Positions 59,425 through 64,000 of a stretch of DNA of 64,000 bases are shown here, piece after piece (the first letter of the stretch is position 1; each line of letters starts with the position of its first letter). A program made the translations under genes and the position numbers. Under the pieces are notes generated by a model. It was given only the letters and a program-made list of their open reading frames with translations, ran no database searches and was not told the origin of the DNA. The stretch lies in the NCBI GenBank assembly GCA_031546985.1, contig JAVBJN010000024.1, positions 45,321 through 109,320 of the forward strand. The letters are read 5' to 3'. Source of the DNA: JAVBJN01 sp031546985. GTDB taxonomy: Bacteria > Bacteroidota > Bacteroidia > Chitinophagales > Chitinophagaceae.

Positions 59425-62152
59425 GTTTGCTCATTTTTAAAGGTGGTACCGCGTAACCGGCAAAATGAATTTCAATGCTCTCTGCTTTATCAATGCTTAC
59501 GCCCGGATTGTATTTTTCGGGCACATTAATGGTAAATGTGGCGTAAGGACTCAGCGCAATGCGTTTTTTATTGCCGCCGGTACCATCGCCACCCATAGCG
59601 CCGCCGCCCGCGGTCTCCGGCTTGCCATTGTTCATCCGGTATTGGTATACAGAAAGTACCTGGCCATGCGTGTACTGGTGCTCTTTATCGCTGGGATCAA
59701 TGATTTGTACGCGGCCCTGGTGAATGAGCTGCACATACAAGGCCGTGCCATCGCTCATAGTAGCACCGTTGATATAAATACGGAAATTGGTCAGCAGCAC
59801 ATTGGCCCAGCCCAGGAATGCCGGATCGGCGGTATTGATATGAAATGTTAAGCTGCGTTTGGTTTTAAAATCGGTAAACTGCTGGCTGCGGCCGTCTGGC
59901 GTAAGCATGATTTTAATATCCGTCAGCGGCTGATCGGGATTGCTGTAGGTATTGATCTGGTTTATGATTTTGCCTTTGAGTGTGCTGTGAAACTGACCGA
60001 GGCCCACAAATGAATTATCGGCAATGGTAAATGCGCTATCGGTCTGGCTCCAGTAAATAAACGCGCGGTTTTCCTGGTACAGGTATTTGAGCACAAAACT
60101 CTTGAAATCCTGGTACAGGTTAAAGATGAAGTTGCGATAGGTAATAAGGCCCGGCACGTTTTCAGAAGCGATCTGCGCTTTAATGCGGTCTATTTCCAAT
60201 TGTTTCTGTGCAATTTTACCGGTTAGTTGCAGGTACTGAATTGCATCGTTGGTGTACTCCAGCAGTTTGGCATTGCGCGATTGGGCAATACCAATATAGT
60301 CGTGTACCTGTTTTTTATAGTTTTTGGCTGCGTCCAGATCCATATAAGGTTTCAGGCATTTATCGAAATCATCTTCGATCATCACCAGTTTCTTGGAATC
60401 GTTTACATTCCCGTCGCCACTTGGGTTAACCGATTTCCAGGCGTTGCTTACCGAATCGGGGTCGCCCTTGATCGCCTTAGGATCTTCGACCAGTTTACCA
60501 TTGTCGATGCTAATACCGATGTCGATAAAATCTTTAAACATCGTGGATATGCTTTTTACTGACGGATCGCTCATTGCGGTGTAGGTATCCACACCCACAT
60601 TCAAAAGGGTTTTGAGCAAACCCAGTAGCCCGGCCAGCGAGCAACCCTTCTGGTCTTCTACCGCTTTTTTGAAAGCCGCGTCTGCATTCATTACTACGGT
60701 ATACTGGGCAGCGAGTGCACTGGTGAGTTGGTCTATAACCGGAACCAGCGCCAGTATTTGTTTACCCAGATTGTCCTGGATCGATTGGTAGGTGGTAATC
60801 ACTTTCTGCCCCTCATCGATCATGCTGTTCATACCCGTGAAGTTGTGGGTCTGGTTGGCCAGGTAAGCAGTATAATCGTTGTATACCGATTCCATATTGC
60901 TGCCGGTCTGTATCATACCATCGAGCGACTGCTGGTAGTAATCCAGCGATACCATAGGTACATAGTTGATGGGATTGGCGTAAAAATCCAACCCCTGTGC
61001 CAATTGGTACAAAAATGCTTTGCATTGCTTGTTGATGTTGACAAACTCTGCCGCCAAACCGGTTGTTCCTGTAGCGCCAGCCGTTACATTGGCAATCCAC
61101 AGGTAATAATCTTTGGCTTGCTGGCGGTTGTTTTCAAGGTAGGCGATCTCTGCATAACGCATGGTGAGCTGCAACATGCACAATACGTAATTGTTGAGCT
61201 CCAGCATATGAGAGGCATCTGCCAGCGTAGTTGCGGTATAAGCGCCATCGCCGCCACGGGTAGCGCCGGTAGCAGCGCTGCCATCAGTGCCGGTATTACC
61301 ATCCCGTGCGCCGCCCTGGCGTTGGTCCGACAGTTGCCAGGTTACCCGGTGAAAGTGGCCATGCTCTTCTGTTTTAACGGCAATGCGCCCACCAGGCCCC
61401 GCATGACCCTTTTGACCCGCTTTGCCTTGTGTTGCAGCAGCTCCGGCATCTCCGCCATTGTTCTGGTGCGTAACCTGGTCTCCTGCCAAAGCATTGATGG
61501 TATTAATGGTAATAGCGCCACCGGCACCACCATTGCCCGATTTACCTGCATTGCCACCGTTACCGGCGCCACCCCCGTTGCCACCCTGGGTAGCACCCGT
61601 TACATCCCATCCATCCGGGTGACGGTAATCGTGCTGCACCCGGCGTATAATGGCATCCTGGCCCCAGCCACCATCAATACCATCGCCACCGTCCTGGCCA
61701 TTCTGGCCCTGCTCTCCCTTGCCGCCAATAGCTTTAAGGTTTAGTTTGCCGGTTACGGTACCGGTTTTAATGGTAATGGAGCCCGCCGCACCTCCGCTCT
61801 GCGCAGTAGTCTCCGGTGTGGCGCCACCATGGCCGCCGTTATGCCCGCCTTGCCCGGCACCGGATCCATTGCTGGCTTTGGGCGGATTGTATGGTGGTAC
61901 AAAAGTTCTTTGGTCCGCGCCCCCTGTATCAAACACTGCACCATCGGCGCAAATGATTTTACGGGCGTAGATGGTTAGGTTTTTTCCTTTAAGGGTAAAG
62001 GTTTTGGCCGGAATCGTAAGCGTGTCTACATACAACGCAAGGTTGGTGGTAGGGTCCACATCGCTTTGATCCAGCGTGTACTCCACGGCCACCAGTGTGG
62101 TGTTTCCGTTTTGCGTTTGCTTTTGTACAGCAAAGAATGGAGGAGTGTTCAT
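59390..62152 (-). CDS. 920-residue Gly-rich/helical protein resembling alpha-pore-forming or TcA toxin parts
   Basis: No signal peptide. Residues about 40-305 are a Gly-rich beta-repeat region, with three strand units each followed by Gly-rich loops (LKAIGGKGEQGQNGQDGGDG, TQGGNGGGAGNGGNAGKSGN). Residues 311-400 are helical. The core has a long helix at 441-500, hydrophobic stretches at about 502-524 (SLAGLLGLLKTLLNVGVDTY) and 530-552, and a long helix at about 590-665. The C-terminal part (735-900) is beta-rich. The long-helix/hydrophobic/long-helix layout resembles alpha-pore-forming toxins. LYQENRAFIYWSQTDSAF recalls the stretch before the C-terminal domain of Tc toxin A proteins, by memory only. 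A separate glycine-rich tail part is at 848-860. Confidence 0.6.
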   Translation of the reverse strand: MNTPPFFAVQKQTQNGNTTLVAVEYTLDQSDVDPTTNLALYVDTLTIPAKTFTLKGKNLTIYARKIICADGAVFDTGGADQRTFVPPYNPPKASNGSGAGQGGHNGGHGGATPETTAQSGGAAGSITIKTGTVTGKLNLKAIGGKGEQGQNGQDGGDGIDGGWGQDAIIRRVQHDYRHPDGWDVTGATQGGNGGGAGNGGNAGKSGNGGAGGAITINTINALAGDQVTHQNNGGDAGAAATQGKAGQKGHAGPGGRIAVKTEEHGHFHRVTWQLSDQRQGGARDGNTGTDGSAATGATRGGDGAYTATTLADASHMLELNNYVLCMLQLTMRYAEIAYLENNRQQAKDYYLWIANVTAGATGTTGLAAEFVNINKQCKAFLYQLAQGLDFYANPINYVPMVSLDYYQQSLDGMIQTGSNMESVYNDYTAYLANQTHNFTGMNSMIDEGQKVITTYQSIQDNLGKQILALVPVIDQLTSALAAQYTVVMNADAAFKKAVEDQKGCSLAGLLGLLKTLLNVGVDTYTAMSDPSVKSISTMFKDFIDIGISIDNGKLVEDPKAIKGDPDSVSNAWKSVNPSGDGNVNDSKKLVMIEDDFDKCLKPYMDLDAAKNYKKQVHDYIGIAQSRNAKLLEYTNDAIQYLQLTGKIAQKQLEIDRIKAQIASENVPGLITYRNFIFNLYQDFKSFVLKYLYQENRAFIYWSQTDSAFTIADNSFVGLGQFHSTLKGKIINQINTYSNPDQPLTDIKIMLTPDGRSQQFTDFKTKRSLTFHINTADPAFLGWANVLLTNFRIYINGATMSDGTALYVQLIHQGRVQIIDPSDKEHQYTHGQVLSVYQYRMNNGKPETAGGGAMGGDGTGGNKKRIALSPYATFTINVPEKYNPGVSIDKAESIEIHFAGYAVPPLKMSKRALTHDHANSL

Positions 62153-62188
62153 GGGGATGTATTGGTTGGTTATAAATAGGTTTGGTCA

Positions 62189-62207
62189 ATAGCCTGCACC
62201 AGGCTAT
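62189..62207. promoter_or_regulatory. Inverted heptamer repeat, possible NarL-type site
   Basis: ATAGCCT and AGGCTAT are separated by five bases. It lies 37 bases upstream of the ATG of the 920-residue protein and downstream of the response regulator gene. NarL-type regulators bind such paired heptamers. Confidence 0.4.
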
Positions 62208-62326
62208 AAAACAAGGCAAAATGCCTTCTGTTAAAATAAGACCACAGTAAAGAAAGGTAGGTAGTGCAGGTGTTTTGTCATGGTGGTTGGTTTTAGGAAA
62301 CTGAAATTAAGCAATCGGAATGGTAT

Positions 62327-62980
62327 TCAATTGATGATTCCATTCTTTACTGCATACAACACCAATCCGGCAATGTTACGGGTGCCTGTTTTTTCCAATA
62401 ACTTCGCACGAATACCCTCTATAGTTCTTGGGCTCAGGTAAATCCGCTCTGCAATTTCGGTAGCGGTCAGTTCCTCGCAAATCAGCTTCAATACTTCTTT
62501 TTCCTTTTCGTTCAAAACCGCAGCGCTGCCTATATGTTTGGTTAACGGCGCATCCTGCCGCACAATTTTTTTCAGCATCGCATTGCTTACAATATCGCTG
62601 AAGTAGTATCCTTTTTCGTGCACCGCATGTATGGCATTTTTGATTTCCTGTGGTTCGGCATTTTTCACAAGGTAGCCATTGGCGCCGGCTTCCATCAGGT
62701 GCAGTATCAACTGTTCATCGTCGTGCATGGTAAGAATAATAACCTTTAAAGCAGGGTAGTCCTGTTTAATTGCTTTGAGCGCTTCAAATCCATCTACCTG
62801 TGGCATTTTAAGGTCTAATAGCACCACATCGGGGGTGGATATTTGCAACAGTTCCATCAGCTTTGCGCCATCTTCTGCTTCACCAATGCATTTTAACCTG
62901 TAATCGTCCTGGAGCGCGAGTTTTAATCCCTTCCTGAAAATATGATGATCGTCGGAGATCAGATATTGGATAATTTTCAT
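62327..62980 (-). CDS. NarL/FixJ-type response regulator
   Basis: The start is ATG 62980, giving 217 residues. Receiver: LISDDHHIFRKGLKLALQDD, phospho-acceptor D56 in VVLLDLKMPQVDG, and Lys in YLVKNAEPQEIKNAI. The LuxR helix-turn-helix is LNEKEKEVLKLICEELTATE and IAERIYLSPRTIEGIRAKLL. The upstream kinase gene ends 13 bases before this ATG, so kinase and regulator form one operon. The gene for the 920-residue protein lies downstream and is a plausible target. Confidence 0.95.
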   Translation of the reverse strand: MKIIQYLISDDHHIFRKGLKLALQDDYRLKCIGEAEDGAKLMELLQISTPDVVLLDLKMPQVDGFEALKAIKQDYPALKVIILTMHDDEQLILHLMEAGANGYLVKNAEPQEIKNAIHAVHEKGYYFSDIVSNAMLKKIVRQDAPLTKHIGSAAVLNEKEKEVLKLICEELTATEIAERIYLSPRTIEGIRAKLLEKTGTRNIAGLVLYAVKNGIIN

Positions 62981-62993
62981 GCATTGAAAATAA

Positions 62994-63770
62994 TTATATA
63001 TTAACATAGATACAAATACTCCACCACTTGTTACTCATTTCTTTAAACTGTATGTTACCCGCAACGGATTCTAGTCTGCTTTGAATGTTTTTGAGCCCAA
63101 TGGCGCCCGGTTTAAAGATCATTTGCTCATATAATTGCTGGTCCAGGCCCAGGCCATCATGCTGTAATTCAAGTATATACTGATTTGCCTGCATCGCGGC
63201 GTGCAGCTGAATGGTACGCGCCTCTGCATGTTTAATGAGGTTATTGGTTAGTTCCTGCACCATCCGGTATAGCGATAATTCGGTTTGCTCCGGCAGGCGG
63301 GGAAGTGATTCGGAGATATTGGCCGTCATGCAGACAGACTGGCTGCGGGAGATCATGGCGGCATGCGCCTCTAAAGCTGCGCGAATGCCCAGTTGCTGGA
63401 GCACTGCGGGTTGCAGTTTATGGGAGATGTTGCGGATTTTGCGAATGCTCTCGTCCAGCAGTTCGCGCGATTCATTCATTACTTCGGGGTCAGATCCCGG
63501 TGAAGAGGCATGGTGCAAAAACAACCTGACCGAGGCCAGTGTAGCGCCTACATCATCGTGCAGCTCAGAAGCTATGCGCATCCGTTCCTCTTCTTCGCTC
63601 TGAATAGAGGCTTGCAGCAGCTCTTTACGCTTTTGTGCGTTAATCTTTTCGATCTCCAGCTGGTGGTTGATCACCCGTTTCTGATACTGGATTACGAAAA
63701 ACACTACGCTCATAGCCAGCAGGAGCATCGCTACCGTTCCGATGATGATAAGCAGGGACAGTTGGTTCAC
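62994..63770 (-). CDS. NarL-partner sensor histidine kinase
   Basis: Starts with GTG 63770; the frame is closed by stops just upstream. The 258 residues hold one N-terminal membrane helix (LLIIIGTVAMLLLAMSVVFF), a coiled-coil linker, HisKA_3 motif RIASELHDDVGATLASVRLF with H71, N-box QELTNNLIKHAEAR, D/G-box QHDGLGLDQQL and GAIGLKNIQSRLESVAGNI. There is no periplasmic or PAS sensor domain, so another protein may provide the input. It controls the downstream NarL-type regulator. Confidence 0.9.
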   Translation of the reverse strand: MNQLSLLIIIGTVAMLLLAMSVVFFVIQYQKRVINHQLEIEKINAQKRKELLQASIQSEEEERMRIASELHDDVGATLASVRLFLHHASSPGSDPEVMNESRELLDESIRKIRNISHKLQPAVLQQLGIRAALEAHAAMISRSQSVCMTANISESLPRLPEQTELSLYRMVQELTNNLIKHAEARTIQLHAAMQANQYILELQHDGLGLDQQLYEQMIFKPGAIGLKNIQSRLESVAGNIQFKEMSNKWWSICIYVNI

Positions 63771-64000
63771 GGTCGTCGTATTTAGCGGTTACGGCTAACA
63801 GCAGCAGGCCGTTTTTACCAATATTGAGCAGGTCGTGAAAAAGCCAGAGGGTAGACAACAATTCTTTCTGACCTGAAAGGAAGAAATGGTTCGAAAATAA
63901 AAATACGAAAAAGGCCCCGGAAAAGAAGCTCAGGTTGGCCGTATTGACCCAGAAATATGCAGCGCTGCTTAGAAACCAAACCCTGGGATGGCGTATCATC
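63640..64000 (-). CDS. Partial membrane protein upstream of the kinase
   Basis: A minus-strand frame enters the window and continues to a stop at 63640, overlapping the kinase gene by 131 bases in another frame. The visible part has at least two hydrophobic segments (YFWVNTANLSFFSGAFFVFL, LLNIGKNGLLLLAVTAKYDD); the last 40 residues are low-complexity-like and probably arise from reading kinase DNA. It may be a truncated or frameshifted sensor partner of the kinase. The true 5' end lies outside. Confidence 0.4.
   Translation of the reverse strand, partial: MIRHPRVWFLSSAAYFWVNTANLSFFSGAFFVFLFSNHFFLSGQKELLSTLWLFHDLLNIGKNGLLLLAVTAKYDDREPTVPAYHHRNGSDAPAGYERSVFRNPVSETGDQPPAGDRKD

Noticed and set aside
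60728..61744. 338-codon plus-strand frame across the Gly-rich region
   Set aside because: It is antisense to the 920-residue protein; the open frame follows from the Gly-rich codon bias.
1..64000. CRISPR arrays, rRNA operons, insertion sequences, integrases or prophage genes
   Set aside because: No regularly spaced repeats, rRNA sequence, transposase or integrase motifs were seen.

Overview
The window looks like a chromosomal segment of a Bacteroidota bacterium, most likely of the Chitinophagaceae type. The signs are two secreted proteins with C-terminal type IX secretion sorting domains, many short secreted proteins and lipoproteins, Bacteroidota families of unknown function (DUF3667, DUF4421, DUF4919, DUF2975-like), promoters of the TTG...TAnnTTTG kind, and few Shine-Dalgarno sequences. 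Base composition is mixed and medium-GC. I see no rRNA, CRISPR array, insertion sequence or prophage structure. There is one tRNA gene (Arg, anticodon TCT).

Region by region. (1) 0-6.3 kb: an HxlR-type regulator divergent from a truncated secreted-protein gene, then small envelope and unknown proteins, a secreted alpha/beta hydrolase, and a DUF6157-like gene broken by loss of four bases. (2) 6.7-17.3 kb: an HdeD-like membrane protein, a twin-CBS protein, a five-gene run led by an 886-residue WG-repeat protein, a DUF4421 barrel, a protein with a DisA/DAC-like C-terminal domain, a lipoprotein and a VOC protein. (3) 17.4-26.3 kb: small housekeeping and detoxification genes, including an HxlR/DoxX/QorB-like divergent module with a 14-bp palindrome between the genes, and a probable gene relic near 19.3 kb. 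(4) 26.3-40.4 kb: a T9SS serine hydrolase, a LytS/LytTR two-component system, a TetR/TetX-like monooxygenase pair, a MocR regulator, GrpB, DinB, RibD-like, MarR/MFS, Cys-less isochorismatase-fold and GNAT proteins. (5) 40.4-46 kb: tRNA-Arg with a GIY-YIG-like gene and a tiny ORF on its 3' side, then Hdr-type iron-sulfur proteins and a PRPP-binding protein. (6) 46-55 kb: an XRE-pentapeptide fusion, a DUF2975/YozG-like pair, a LuxR-type regulator, a membrane glycosyltransferase and a large T9SS protein. (7) 55-64 kb: a bacterial NHEJ operon (Ku plus LigD), then a minus-strand set of a NarL-type two-component system, a 920-residue glycine-rich/helical protein, and a glycosyltransferase whose start lies inside that gene.

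The best candidate for an undescribed system is the last set. The 920-residue protein joins a Gly-rich beta-repeat N-terminus to a long-helix/hydrophobic-segment/long-helix core that resembles alpha-pore-forming toxins and the C-terminal part of Tc toxin A subunits. It has no signal peptide, is translationally coupled to a glycosyltransferase, and lies downstream of its own two-component system. Other leads are the DAC-like sensor protein, the XRE-pentapeptide fusion with its palindromic upstream site, the WG-repeat operon, and a dispersed hairpin repeat present twice. All family names come from motif recognition without database searches.
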